In this document: piece after piece, positions 22,983-34,330 of the stretch
How the letters are laid out: each line of letters starts with the position of its first letter
How positions within the stretch are numbered: the stretch's first letter is position 1
Program-made: the position numbers and the translations under genes
Notes under the pieces: model-generated
What the model was told of the DNA's origin: nothing
What the model saw: the letters and a program-made list of their open reading frames with translations, nothing else
Databases searched by the model: none
Assembly: GCA_030737875.1 (NCBI GenBank)
Contig: CM060909.1
Coordinates: forward strand, 33,283,159 to 33,347,158
DNA from: Allium sativum
Lineage: Eukaryota; Streptophyta; Magnoliopsida; Asparagales; Amaryllidaceae
Direction: 5' to 3'
DNA: 64,000 nt

Positions 22983-24049
22983 ATGAGCCGATATGCTAGA
23001 GGTGCTGGTGAGGAGCCAATAATGGGAATGCCGCTGACATGAGGGCGATGTTTATTGACCTCATGAGAGACATGCTTAGAGAAGTGCAAGGGGAAGTTCC
23101 CAATCCCGGAGTTGGTGTTGGCCCAGTAGTGCAGGCACCTAGGGTCGATTTTGCCAAGTTGTGCAAGGATTACACTAACCTTGGTGGGAAGCCGTTCCAC
23201 GGAACGGAGTCGGCCATAGATGTTCAGGATTGGTTGGATAGCTATGATCGTATCTTCGACGACTTGGGTATTGAGGATGCAATGAAGAGAAGGCAAGCGT
23301 CTCGTCAGCTACAAGGGCGAGCGATGAATTGGTGGAATGCCATTAGAACAGCTACTCCAGAAGATCAAATTACCTGGAATCAGTTTAAGACTCGCTTTTG
23401 TGATAAGTTTAATCTAGCTGCTCATAAATCAGAATTGTTCAGGAAGTTCTTAGAGCTTAAGCAGAATGGTAGAGCAGTCTCGGAGTATATTGCCGAATTC
23501 GACACTTTATCGAAATATGGATGGTCCCTTATCGATACAGTCGAAAAGAAGAACGAGAAGTTCATAACTGGCTTGGATGGGTACTTGGGGGAAAGACTTA
23601 TAAACCACATCGATGAGACGTTCGAGTCTATTGTAGGAAAGGCATTAAGGTCAGAGAGCCTTTTCCCTAAGTCGAAGACTGAGGTTGCTACGGCATCTGC
23701 AGAGGAGCCAAAGCCGCAAGCAGGTGGTGAAGGCTAGAAGAATTCCCAGAACAAGAGGAAGCAGAACCCGACCAAGGATGGTCAGAATAAGAAAAATAAG
23801 AAAGATGGCGAATGCTTTAGTTGTGGCAAGAAGGGCCACTATGCCAGAGATTGTCGAGAAAAGCTTGGGGAAAGGAAGTGCTTTAACTGCGGCCAGGCGG
23901 GACATCACAAGGATGATTGCCCACAACCTCCTAGGGAGAAGCAGATTGTGAAAGTGTATGCTATCAACGCTGTTCCTTCTTCGTCGAATGCTCCAAGTGT
24001 GGTGCAGAAGGGAAAGGGTGTCGTTATAAAAGGTATTCTTTCTATTTAA
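22983..24049 (+). pseudogene. E3 gag (broken)
   Basis: The start is ATG 22983 (M-S-R-Y), matching the E6 gag start; a small indel near 23010 shifts the frame, and the main frame is open from 23039. It has the gag domain (FHGTESAIDVQDWLDSYDRI, LQGRAMNWWNAI, FLELKQNGRAVSEYIAEF), then a Lys-rich linker and two CCHC knuckles, [14 protein letters not shown] and [17 protein letters not shown] at 23735-23737 replaces a Lys codon that is intact in E6, and the frame stays open after it. It stops at TAA 24047-24049, a stop also found in E6. Gag would form particles and bind RNA. Confidence 0.9.
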
Positions 24050-24262
24050 GATGTTTCTGTTTGGGTATTGTTTGACAAACCCGAGATAGTCGATAGACCT
24101 CTAGTTGTGACGAACCCGATTGGTGGTTCGACTAGTTTTGGCATGATTTGTTGTAATGTGGTCTTATCGAGTCATGGATGTATGTTTCCTTGTGATTGCT
24201 TTGTTTTGGGCTTTACTGGGTTTAGCATTGTTTTGGGGAGTCGATCTACTCCAAAGGAATAG
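24050..24262 (+). pseudogene. E3 protease remnant without active-site loop
   Basis: Continues the gag frame after TAA 24047-24049. It reads V-W-V-L-F-D and then jumps to KPEIVDRPLVVTNPIGGS ... CFVLGFTGFSIVLG. The last block is the usual protease C-terminal part of chromoviruses. The residues after the catalytic Asp (T-G-A-S-H-S-F-type) are missing, so about 25 codons seem deleted. It is present in E6 with the same loss, so the change is ancestral to the family copies here. Confidence 0.7.
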
Positions 24263-24640
24263 GGCGGTATTAGGTACCTACCTAGTGATGGCGATAGTAA
24301 CTGGAGTTAAGAAAGCTAAGAGGTTATCGTTGTAATAAGTTCTAGTTGTCTCTGGAAGGCAAATGAGTACTCCAGTGCTAGATTGTTTTGCTAGTATCAC
24401 CTCACGTGGGTTGTCCGAACTCGGAGGAGATGTTCCTTGGGTGCTTGTCTGATATTGGTTTAGGCCTTTGGGGCTTGTGCTTGGGGAATGACGATTTCGA
24501 CTAGGATGGTTTGTGTGAGGGGTAAATAGTTGATGTGATTTTTCATTGGATAATATCTTGGTTTACTCGAGGAGTGATGGGCAGACGGAACATGATGAGA
24601 CTGTTCAATGGTATAGACTGCCCAGAGTTAGACTCGGTAG
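24263..24640 (+). other. E3 tract after protease, no recognisable coding
   Basis: About 380 bp where RT should begin. I find no RT motif in any frame. The tract is colinear with 62360-62720 in E6. Confidence 0.6.
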
Positions 24641-24653
24641 GGTTATGAGATTG

Positions 24654-25473
24654 CTCGAGTTGGACTCGAGAAAGATGCAAAGTAATGGATTGTTTAGGAC
24701 CCTATGTTGATGTTCTCTATTGGATAGTAGAACTTTGAAGGAATAGGATGTGTTCGTTGATCATGGAAGATACAACGAAAATTAGGGCTATTCAAGTTAG
24801 ACTTGAACTCGTAAAAGAAAATGGGTGTTCGTTGATCTTGGAGATGCAACGAATAGGGAGACGACTCACGTTGGACTAGAGTTCGTCACTAATGGATACT
24901 CAAGACTAGGTCTGAGTTATAGATTGACTCGAGTTGGACTCGAGAAGGCTGCAAGGAATTGGATTCAGCTCGAGTTGGACTCGAGAGGGCAGCAAGATAA
25001 TGGATAGACTTGGGTTGGACTCAAGTATTTTAGGAGGACTAAAAGCATGGGTATCTGGGGATGCCCGTTACCTTGGATCCGTTGGACGTGATCTAGTTAT
25101 CCTTGGAGGATAAACGTACGTTGGACGTACGGTAGTCCAATTGGAGGCTGGGCTTCCATTAGTTTAATTATCCTTGGAGGATAAACGTGCGTTGGACGTA
25201 CGATAGTTAGTTGGAGGCGGGGCTTCCATTGGCCTGGGATTGGTTGGACCAGTCAAGTAGGCATCGGTGTATGTATGGAGGCTGGGCTTCCATTAGTTAT
25301 TGATGTTGGTTGGACTAGACATACTAGAATCGACATACTAGGATTGGTTAGACCAGTCATGTAGGTGTCGATGTGTTTATGACTTTAGCAGGTGATAGAT
25401 AGGATTTGTTTGATGGATGTTATGGTTGCTATGTTTGTTCCTATCTTTCTTCTCTTGAGTAGACTATCACCTG
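24654..25473 (+). repeat. hairpin array with shared TTGGA/TGG/TAG loops (E3)
   Basis: At least 19 consecutive inverted repeats: 24654-24670, 24712-24733, 24753-24779, 24791-24807, 24828-24853, 24860-24887, 24898-24917, 24928-24944, 24969-24985, 25008-25026, 25049-25066, 25097-25113, 25115-25131, 25142-25158, 25168-25184, 25186-25202, 25212-25228, 25238-25254, 25276-25292. Examples: CTCGAG-TTGGA-CTCGAG, CGTACG-TTGGA-CGTACG, TTATCC-TTGGA-GGATAA, GATTGGT-TGG-ACCAGTC, TTCAAGT-TAG-ACTTGAA. Stems differ in sequence, while loops are mostly TTGGA, TGG or TAG. A longer pair, CAGGTGATAG (25389) with CTATCACCTG (25464), closes the right end. It replaces the RT/RNase H region. Function unknown. Confidence 0.85.
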
Positions 25474-25504
25474 TAGGGTTCCAGCGATGGGGAACAAAGT
25501 GATT

Positions 25505-25642
25505 GTAGTAGGACTACGAGCCAGTGCAGTAGAGTCGTCATGACTCGAGGGGCAAAGTGGACATAGTAAAGGATTAGTAAGGCTATGAGCCAGTGCAGTG
25601 GAGTTGTTATGACTCCATGGGGCAGAGTGATCATAGTAAAGG
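25505..25642 (+). repeat. 69-bp tandem repeat, 2 units (E3)
   Basis: GAGCCAGTGCAGT recurs at 25518 and 25587, each followed by an inverted repeat around CATGACTC/TATGACTCC and then CATAGTAAAGG. E6 carries three units at 61270-61500. Confidence 0.8.
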
Positions 25643-25899
25643 GTTTGGTTACGGTAATAGTTGCGTTGAGTAGGAGACATGCTAGTCTAGAGGTTATGTT
25701 TCTGGGTTGGAAGCAACTAGAGTATATCACATGATATGATTTCAGACCCAAGAGTGAATTGGATTCAGAAACACTAGTAAGCTTGACGATTAGATCGATT
25801 TTGATTGAGTGGATTGTTTCCAGTTAGAAGGACGATCCTAACATATTGGAAACCATCTCTAGGGTAGAGATGGGTATCGATGGAAAGAGAATGATCAAG

Positions 25900-26745
25900 T
25901 AAGGATTTGATCAAGAAGGGTGGCTTCGAAAGAATAAGGGACTAGTTGTACCCAACGTAGATGGACTGAGAGGTGAAGTGCTTAGAGCATATCATCACCC
26001 GAAATCGACTATACATCCCAGTGGTAACAAGATGTATTAAGACATGGAACAGATCTACTACTGGGAAAGGATAAAGAAAGACATTGGGAAGTTTATGTCC
26101 AAATGCATGAATTGCCAGTTAGTTAAAGCTGAGCAAAAGAAGCCTAGTGGTTTGTCACAACCATTGGAAACAAGTCTCAATGGATTTCATTGTTGGTTTT
26201 CCAAGGACTAGGTCAGGTCATGATGGTATTTGAGTGAATTGTATATTAGAGAATGAAGGCTACCCAAGATAGGCAGAAGACTTATCTCAATAAGAGACGA
26301 AGAGATTTGGAATTCTTCGTTAACGACTTGGTGTTCGTCAAGATCTCTCCATTGAGAATGTGATTCGGATTGGTTGGAGAGGTAAGTTAGCACCAAGATT
26401 TGTTGGTCCATTCCCAGTCCTCGAGCAAGTTGGGAATTTGGCGTATGAAGTAGAGCTACCTGACAAGATGGCGGGAGTTCACAACGTATTACATGTTTCC
26501 CAGTTAAGGAAGTTGTGCAAGATTCTAATGTGGCTATTTCACCAGATCAGTTGGACGATAGCGAGGTTGAACCCGAGGCGGTTGGGAACCGCAAATCTAT
26601 GCGTATTGTTGGGAACGATACGAAGCAGCTTCGAAGGAAGGCAGTGAAACTAGTCAAAGTCCAGTGGGGTGAGAATGAAAAAGACTGTACTTGGGAAACA
26701 GAGGAGGATATAAGGAAGAAGTAGCCAGAACTCTTTGCCTGGTAA
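25900..26745 (+). pseudogene. E3 integrase remnant and chromodomain
   Basis: 25925-26135 encodes the zinc-binding domain (LRGEVLRAYHHPKSTIHPSG ... CMNCQLVKAEQKKP) with one stop, then V-S-M-D-F-I and G-F-P-R-T-R-S-G-H-D-G-I near 26190-26230. Here the catalytic core is missing: sequence jumps to the segment read as T-Q-D-R-Q-K-T-Y-L (26255-26290), followed by [20 protein letters not shown] and [12 protein letters not shown] chromodomain ends the frame ([22 protein letters not shown]), with TAG at 26722-26724 before P-E-L-F and TAA at 26743-26745. Chromodomains tether integrase to chromatin. The DDE core is lost, so this is inactive. Confidence 0.85.
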
Positions 26746-26874
26746 GGTTTTGGTAGTGATAGTTTCTTCCCTTGTTAGTAAACTGCATGCTAGGATAGAC
26801 TTGTTTTGCATGTTGATTGTGGTTTTATGGTTGATAGGCATGCAGGACCCTTTGTGTGTTTTGGTTAGGGAATT

Positions 26875-26915
26875 TCGGGGGAGAAATTTCTTAAGGGGGG
26901 GGGGGGGAGAGAGAA
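26875..26915 (+). other. E3 polypurine tract
   Basis: ATTTCGGGGGAGAAATTTCTT, then AA plus a run of about 14 G and AGAGAGAA, directly followed by the 3' LTR. A decayed form of the TTTCG...CGAAA hairpin lies upstream. Confidence 0.8.
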
Positions 26916-28657
26916 TGTAACAACCCGCATTTTACGCATCGGAGGATCGTAGAATATTTATTTCTTTCTCATACGAAGTCGTATGGTCATGTGGCTTTGG
27001 GAAACGACTATTGGGGTCATTTCCCATGTTTATGGTTTTTGCCGATTTTTAAATGACCGTTTTGCCCCTAGCTGATCTTGTTTTGGCCAGAACTTTTGAT
27101 TGGAAAGGAATTTTGACCTGAAACCACTCCCATTAGATTCGTTTGATGGTTTACCTTTCCGTAGAGTGGTCATAATAGCCCGGACTTACCGTTTGGGAGA
27201 TATGACTGAAATAAGGTTTGGAAGGTGAAAAACTGCTTAACCGGGCCGAATAGGGTGATTAGTGAATAGGCCCATAACCCATTTCGGGATTAGGGTTATG
27301 GGGAGGCTGAAATGAGTTAGAGAATCATTCCATTTCAGTTTTGAGCCACCACTTTCCTTCATGAAACCCTAGTAATGGCCTCCAACTTCTAATTTCATCC
27401 CAAATCGTCTCTAATCACTTTCTAATCGAAGATTAAGCAAAACTACATCAAATCGAGGGAGGGTAGCACCAAATCAGAGAGAGCTGCTGGAACACATAGG
27501 GATTGGATCCAAATCAGAGATTATTTCATATCTAAAGTCTGTTTGTGGCTAAGGTGAGTGATTTGCATAGTTCCTCACTAATTATGGCTAATTAAGGGTA
27601 ATTAGTGTTAATTAGCGAATTTATACACTAATAAATTCTGGAAAAATGTTCATAAATTCTTAAATGATGTTTTAGACCTCTGGTATGAATTTGGGTTAAT
27701 TTGGTTAAGTTTTGCTAATCCTATCATTAGTTTCACCTAAACATGCTTAAGGGGAAATATGGGGTTTTGGGTATGTTTGATCCATTTTAACCTATCATAT
27801 TGATGTATTGATGTTTGTGGTTGATTATTCATGTTGCTATGACTGTATGATATGCTTTGTGATTGATTTCAATAGTTAGAGTGGTCGAAAACGTCGTCGA
27901 ATGGCGTAAAACACTTACTGGAAAAGCTTCAGGAAATAGTGCAGGTTTCCGGATCAGATCGGATATGGTGGCTCGGATCGGATAAGTGAACTGGGCAAGG
28001 GATTCGATCGGATCGGAACTTGACACTTGAGAAATCTGGCAAAAAGGAAGGCCATGCTAGCAATATTGGGATCGGATCGGATAAAGGAGGGGGATCGGAG
28101 CGGCTAAAGGAGGAGGATCGGATCGGAACAAATGAAGGGCGAGGGAGCTGATCGGAGCGGAAGCACGAACTGGATGGGAGATGACACCCGACCCGACCCG
28201 AAGTGGGACACCCGACCCGAACTGACGCGATGGAGTGGACCTGAACCGAACCAGAGGAGGACCATGAACTGACGCAACGGAGTGAACCCGACCCGAACCG
28301 ATGGCTTGTAGGGGAATCCGACCCGACCCAGTATTGACCAATAACCCGAGATGCGAAGGTAGTCCAAATGGGAAGTTAGAGCTCCGGATCCAGTTGGGAA
28401 CCAATGAGTTCACTTCATGGTTGGGCTTTGCTGCGAGACGTGTGCAAAGGGGTTGTCGGTATTCATAACTTTGGTTCACCACTGAGAGATGGATGGGGGG
28501 GCTTGTAGTGATAGTTACACGGGATTGGATTCCGTCATGGCCCAAAGTATTAAGTGACCAAAGTAGTGGATATCGTATGCTTTACGCACAGAGTGAGGGA
28601 TGTGAGGATGATTGCTATGCTTGATTGTTTGACACCACTATGACAGGCATACCCCCA
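26916..28657 (+). repeat. E3 3' LTR, first segment
   Basis: Starts TGTAACAACCCGCATTTTACG. It is colinear with 20433-22140 up to GACAGGCATACCCCCA, where E4 is inserted. The rest is at 50729-51365. Confidence 0.92.
28653..28657. repeat. target-site duplication of E4 (left copy, CCCCA)
   Basis: CCCCA precedes E4 and is repeated at 50729-50733. The uninterrupted sister LTR has one C-rich run here (22141-22155). Confidence 0.88.
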
Positions 28658-29604
28658 TGTAACGGCAAGGAATTTCGCTCGATCCGAACCAGTCGCTAAA
28701 CCGACCCAGGCCGTTCGAAACGCCCTATCGTTTGAGAACACGACAAAACAGAACGCATACAAAAGAACATTTCATTGTTTTTACAACAATTCCATCAGAT
28801 ACAAGAATATACAGAGTATAAATGAATATTACACAGAAATATCAGAGATTTAAATTACATTTAAATACATAACTGCGGAAAATAATACAATACACAACTA
28901 GAATGAGATATACGAATACAAAGCTTTCCGGATATCGTTCCAGCTGTAAACCAGGATCCTATGAATACAAATCTGCAAAACCAAAACTACTAGCTGCCCG
29001 TGTAAAAATAGGGGCACCCAGAGTTTAGGTTAAAACAATAAACTCCAGCTCAGTCATGTGACTGGCGTGAGAACTAAAACAGTTATTAATCTTTATTTTT
29101 AAAGTTAGGCAAATCAAGGGACCACGATGTATAACACGGAACGGGTTTCCTCCCAAGAATACCAGTGCATAAAACAAATAGCGCAATGCTAAATAAAGAA
29201 AAGTGAAGCTGTTATAAGACCCAGGTCCAATCACACAATGCAACGCAAGCCGGGGGATAGGGTTTTCCCTTATAACAGCCAAAGAATGCTTGATACGTTT
29301 AAAACAGATTATTTGATACTATTATAAGTGCATAGTGTATAAAACAACTTCAAATCATAAGTATCAATCATAGACGACATGAATGACCCATACCACTATG
29401 TCGCCATATATAAGTTTACAATCAAAACCGCAATGTCGTATTGGAAGTTGGGTTATCATTTATGGTATGAACCGAGGCTAGGGGCAAGATCCTCTACCGA
29501 TTTGTGACTCTCTAGCCCGAGCCACAGGCAAGTACTCTGTCAAGCCTTTGGATCGTCAGGGCCGGTCCACCGATGTGGATTAAAATGCCTGAACACTGCG
29601 TTTC

Positions 29605-29690
29605 CCCGCCCTTTGGGGCGTAAGCCTGGCCCGTCAGCCGACCAGAAGCATCGGCCGAAACCGATATCACGAGGCGCCTCGCTTTTCAGC
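29605..29690 (-). other. GC-rich hairpin cluster in E4 LTR
   Basis: Contains CGCCC-TTT-GGGGCG, ATCGG-CCGAAA-CCGAT and the 12-bp palindrome CGAGGCGCCTCG (29670-29681) in otherwise AT-rich DNA. The same cluster is at 37197-37282 in the right LTR. Confidence 0.6.
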
Positions 29691-32206
29691 AAGTAATAAT
29701 AAGCAACATCCACATGAGTCAAACTCATCAGCCAGTTCAAGCACTGACGCCACTCCTAACTAGAAAGAAACGCATGTCCTCCCTGATGTCCGTCTCCCGT
29801 TTTTGGTTCATACCGGGTGTGATACTCGCGAATCAACGTTACACAAAGCTACGCCACACAAGGCCGTGCTTTGATCATCAACCACAAGACTTTTCTTTTC
29901 AACAAAAGCCTTGATCCATGCAACTCAGCATGCCACATTGTCAGTCCATACTGTACCACTGATTTCTGCCAATATATAACCTCTAGGCTCGTACGTCTCA
30001 GAGAAGGGTGTATAGCAAGAGAATAAATTCTCTGCCACCAAACAGATATATATTTAGCAGAGATCACCAAATACAGTATAAAGGAATACAACGTCAGACA
30101 CACTATCCATTTACAAGTCCGTTCTGGGTCTGAACGAAACCGGAGGCACTTTCCTCGCATATCCATCCATCTCCAAGTACGTCTGGACGATCATCAACTG
30201 TTTCCATCTTCTTGGGTGTACAGCCCAATCAAGATCGTCAGTAATCACCCAAACGACGTGAAGACTTCCGGTCTTCGACCACCGTCTTCATCTTCGACTT
30301 ATCGTCGTATCAGTTATTCAGAATGGGATAAACCCGGTCTTCCCGAATAACTCGCGTATACTTTAAATAAGTGTTACACAAACACAACATACGTCTCATT
30401 CCAATTCATCAGTCACTAACCGTAAATTAATCAAGAGAATAATTCCCCGAATATTAACCCCGAAGGCAGAAACCAACATCAGATCAATATCCAGAAAACA
30501 TTCTGCTTGGCTAACCGACAGTTAGTTTCTAAATTTCACATTCATAGGGAAAGGTTCCCATTAATTTTATCAAAGATAAATTCTTTATATTTATTCTTTA
30601 ATCTATTTTTGAATATCAATTCAAACTAGTCGGGATTAGCGAACCTTACCGAAGTAATCATTTGTTTTGATTTCCCAATCCCAACCTATTCATCCCATGA
30701 AGTAAAACTGGTAATACTTCATATCTAACACCACAGTGTTATCGGTAAATTCAATTACCATTTCACGTTCAAATCTAATTAAAGATTTAACTATCGCCTG
30801 GAGTAAAACTGGTGATACTCCATTCTCGATCCTTTCAATCTAATTAAAGATTCATTAAAATTCCACTTAGTTTTAATCTTTAACTGGGTTAAAGAATCAG
30901 TGTCATTTAAAACACAGTTCACGATAAACCCAAAATCACATTCATTAATTATCGGGTTAAAGAACAAGTGTTATTTAAAACACTGTTCACGATAAACCCA
31001 AAAATCAATATCGATTCAATTCCAATTAAATATTATTTAATTGGTATACTTCATTAAATCTAAATAAAAAGATTTAATCTTTTCTCAACTGGGTTCAAGA
31101 ACAGTGTTAGTGAAGACACCATTCATGACAAACCCAAATCACATTTGATATTCAATACAAGGCTCTGAATAGAAAATATATCGGCTTATATTCAATATCA
31201 AATTCTACGATTAACAAATGTCGTGTTGGAAATAACGATATAAATATATACCTTTCAAATTTCCATAACAACATCTGTATAATCACGAATTCCAACATCG
31301 AAATATTCCGAAGACAATTTCGATTCAAATCCACTCCAATGCAATCATTGGAAATTCTGGTTATTTTTAAAACCCTTTTCAAATTCAATTTATTTATTTT
31401 AAAATAAATAGAATTATAATTCTAGTTCAAAACTAGTTCATTTCGATAAAAATCTATTTTTATCTTTTCAAATAAGGAGTTTTTCATCCCAAATCTTCAT
31501 AAATAATTTCTTATGATTTTACACAAATTATTACTATTTTTAATAATTTTATCAAGGCCTGTACAGTCGATTTCCATCAAAGGCTATCGAACTGCACTTA
31601 CAGTGACCTTTTTCAAATTTGATTTGGACATAATTCCAAATCCAACCGTTAGATTTCTAATTTCTAATATTCGTTAGAAAGCTCTTTTCGATACGAACCC
31701 AACGGTTATGGTTTTAGGAGAATCTGACGGTCGGATCTCCCGAAATATCCGTTCGAAGTCAATGATCGAAATTCGCGAACTGCCGCGGCGCGGCGCGTTC
31801 TATTCAGGCCATTATATTATATATATATAATATATATAATATATATATATCGTCGATTTCTATTTAAAACGAATTTTATAAATAATTTGAATTCGTTTCA
31901 AAAACATTTTCAACTTCCATTTCAAATTCAAATCAAGGTTGAATCTTTCCTTATAAATTCGGTTTAAAATTCATTTCTATTTAACTCAAGTTTCAATTCA
32001 ATTTGAATTCATTTCACTTCGTTTTAAATTCAATTCGAATTCGTTTTCAATTCGATTCAATTCAAAGTGGTTTCTATTCAAATCAAATTCGTTATATATG
32101 CAATTGAAATCAAATTCGTTTTCTATTCAAATCAAATTTCAATTCAATTTGATTTCACTTCAATTCGTTTTCAATTCGAATTCGTTTTCAATTCAATTCG
32201 AATTGG

Positions 32207-32305
32207 TTTTATATTCAATTCATTTCGAAATCGTTTTATATTCAATTCATTTCGAAATCGTTTTATATTCAATTCATTTCGAAATCGTTTTATATTCAAT
32301 TTCAA
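32207..32305. repeat. 27-bp tandem repeat (E4 left LTR)
   Basis: TTTTATATTCAATTCATTTC plus GAAATCG is repeated three times with a partial fourth. It lies within a larger TTCAATTCGAATTC-rich tract (31900-32400). The right LTR copy is at 39790-39888. Confidence 0.85.
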
Positions 32306-32467
32306 TTCGAATTCATTTCAATGTGATTTCAATTTCAAATCTATTCAACTTAATTCGAATTTCAAATCTATTTCAATATTCGTTGAAAAATGAATAAAAT
32401 CGATATAAATATCGTTCACGTCAAAATGGCGTCAATCTAATCAACAAGGCTTCATATATTCCTATTT

Positions 32468-32600
32468 TCAAATATTCTATTTCAAATATTTCTTTTTCAA
32501 ATATTTCCTTTTCAAATATTTCCTTTTCAAATATTTCTATTTCAAATATTTCTTTTTCAAATATTTCCTTTTCAAATATTTCTATTTCAAATATTTCTAT
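32468..32600. repeat. TCAAATATTTC array, about 9 units (E4 left LTR)
   Basis: Short 13-16-bp units alternating TCAAATATTTCTTTT, TCAAATATTTCCTTT and TCAAATATTTCTAT. The right LTR has about 14 units at 40051-40270. Confidence 0.8.
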
Positions 32601-33615
32601 TATTAAAATATTTCGTTCAACACATGACTAATCTCAACGGATGAGTACTGTCAACACATGAACCTTTATTTTATAATATTCTTTATTTTCTAAATTGGAA
32701 TGAGGCCCAATCAATTACCATATAAAGTTAATCATATGGATTTTCACACATCACACGTACATAATAGCATTGAAAAATAATCAACCATCAACCAAAGTGC
32801 ACTACACTGCATAAGCATCAAATATAGATATCTAACGCTTATAACAGCCTGTCAATCAATCGATCGACACATTTAATCAATCAGGATGAGTGAACTTCAA
32901 ATTTCATCCCAACACCCGTGTGGGGTTTCAAACAATCAAACACAGATTTTATTTGTGCAGTTGGGCGATGTGTAAAATTTATCGTCCCAATCAATGTCCT
33001 TCAAATAGGTGTACATAAACAAACCGTCTGGTTTGTAAATGAATATTTATTTATTCACATTTACGTTAAAGATTATATTTTTAACGATCAAACTATTTTA
33101 TTCAACCTATGAATATTCTATTCGGTTCATTTATTAAATAAAATGTTATCTTTATTTTTCTAACTTATTTTTAGAAAATTTCGGCGGCATAACGGCACGA
33201 TACTAGAAACGGGACGAGGCCTAGCCTTATCCCCGGTCTAGTGAAGGCCCACGCCATTCACACATCAATCAAAATCACCAAACAACCAAATTCAAATCAA
33301 ATAAACTAGTCAACTACACAACCAAACGAACAAGTCCATGGTCTGTGGACGATTGTGTCGGGTGCTACTAAGCACCGTCTGCATCCTAGTATATATATAT
33401 ATATATATATAACTAGAAAAGAAATTGAAGAGTGAGAAGTTCTCACCGATAGATATCCAACTTCACGACACTTCTTTTATAGAAATCTTCGTCGTTCTCG
33501 TCTCTTTATCACCTTCGTTGCCCATATTCTCTACATATGTAAAAATCGAATTTTTACTTTGCTATTCAATATATAAAAATCCTATTTTTATTATGCTGCT
33601 ATATAAAAAGATTCC

Positions 33616-33829
33616 GCCTTTTTCAGTTTAAAAATCTCGCCTTTTTCAATTTAAAGATTCTCGCCCTTTTCAATTTAAAAATCTCGCCTTTTCAATTTAA
33701 AAATCTCGCCTTTTTCAATTTAAAAATCTCGCCTTTTTCAATTTAAAAATCTCGCCTTTTTCAATTTAAAAAACTCGCCTTTTTCAATTTAAAAATCTCG
33801 CCTTTTTCAATTTAAAAATCTAGTCTTTT
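33616..33829. repeat. 23-bp tandem repeat, 9 units (E4 left LTR)
   Basis: Unit GCCTTTTTCAATTTAAAAAT plus CTC, starting at 33616, 33639, 33663, 33686, 33708, 33731, 33754, 33777 and 33800. The right LTR has six units at 49183-49320. Confidence 0.88.
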
Positions 33830-33899
33830 AGTGAATAAAAATCAAGTCTTTTATTAACTAAGGAAATCAGTTTTTATAACCTAAGGAAATCGAAATAAA

Positions 33900-34330
33900 C
33901 TAAATAAACAAAAATAAAAAGAAAGACTCACTGTTTAGCGCGTTCAGGGGGTGATCGGTGCGTTCAAGAAAGAGGGAGGAAGGGATCGTCGGCCTGAGGT
34001 AAAGGGGGGGCTCGGAGTTGCTACTTTGCGCGGAGGTGGGCTCCGGCGGCCTGAGGTTGGCACGGACGGTGGGACCTGTGCTGGACTTCGGTGGTGAGGG
34101 ATGAATAGGGTCTCGCGACAAGGTGTTGGGGTCTGGAGGGTTTCGCGTGGGGTTCTAAGAGGAGGGAGAAGCGGCGGAGAGAGAGTGAGGCGGTGGTGAG
34201 GGCGGAGAGAGGAGCGACGGCGTCTGGAGTGGGACATCGACGAGGGCAGGAGGTCTTCGGCCATTTTTTTTCCCCGTTGACCATCTGAGAGAGAAAGAAG
34301 AGGGGTGAGGGAGTTATATAATATAATTTA
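33900..34330 (-). promoter_or_regulatory. E4 LTR promoter and leader with Pro/Arg-rich ORF (left copy)
   Basis: Minus strand: a TATATTATATAAC box near 34327-34315, then a CT-rich leader, then ATG at 34264 opening a frame rich in Ser, Pro and Arg (ends about 33944). The right LTR copy (49763-49398) is open for 121 codons, but the reading frame differs after about 40 codons, so selection on the protein is doubtful. I treat it as a transcribed leader. Confidence 0.45.

Noticed and set aside
29540..29740. Small conserved ORF in both E4 LTRs (also 37132-37332)
   Set aside because: Conservation equals that of the surrounding LTR; the frame overlaps hairpins and has no domain.
32067..32397. Two overlapping low-complexity ORFs (also 39585-39980)
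   Set aside because: Translation of TTCAATTCGAATT-type repeats in two frames; not coding.
33616..33829. CRISPR-like regular repeats
   Set aside because: Head-to-tail 23-bp units without spacers, inside a plant LTR; an ordinary tandem repeat.
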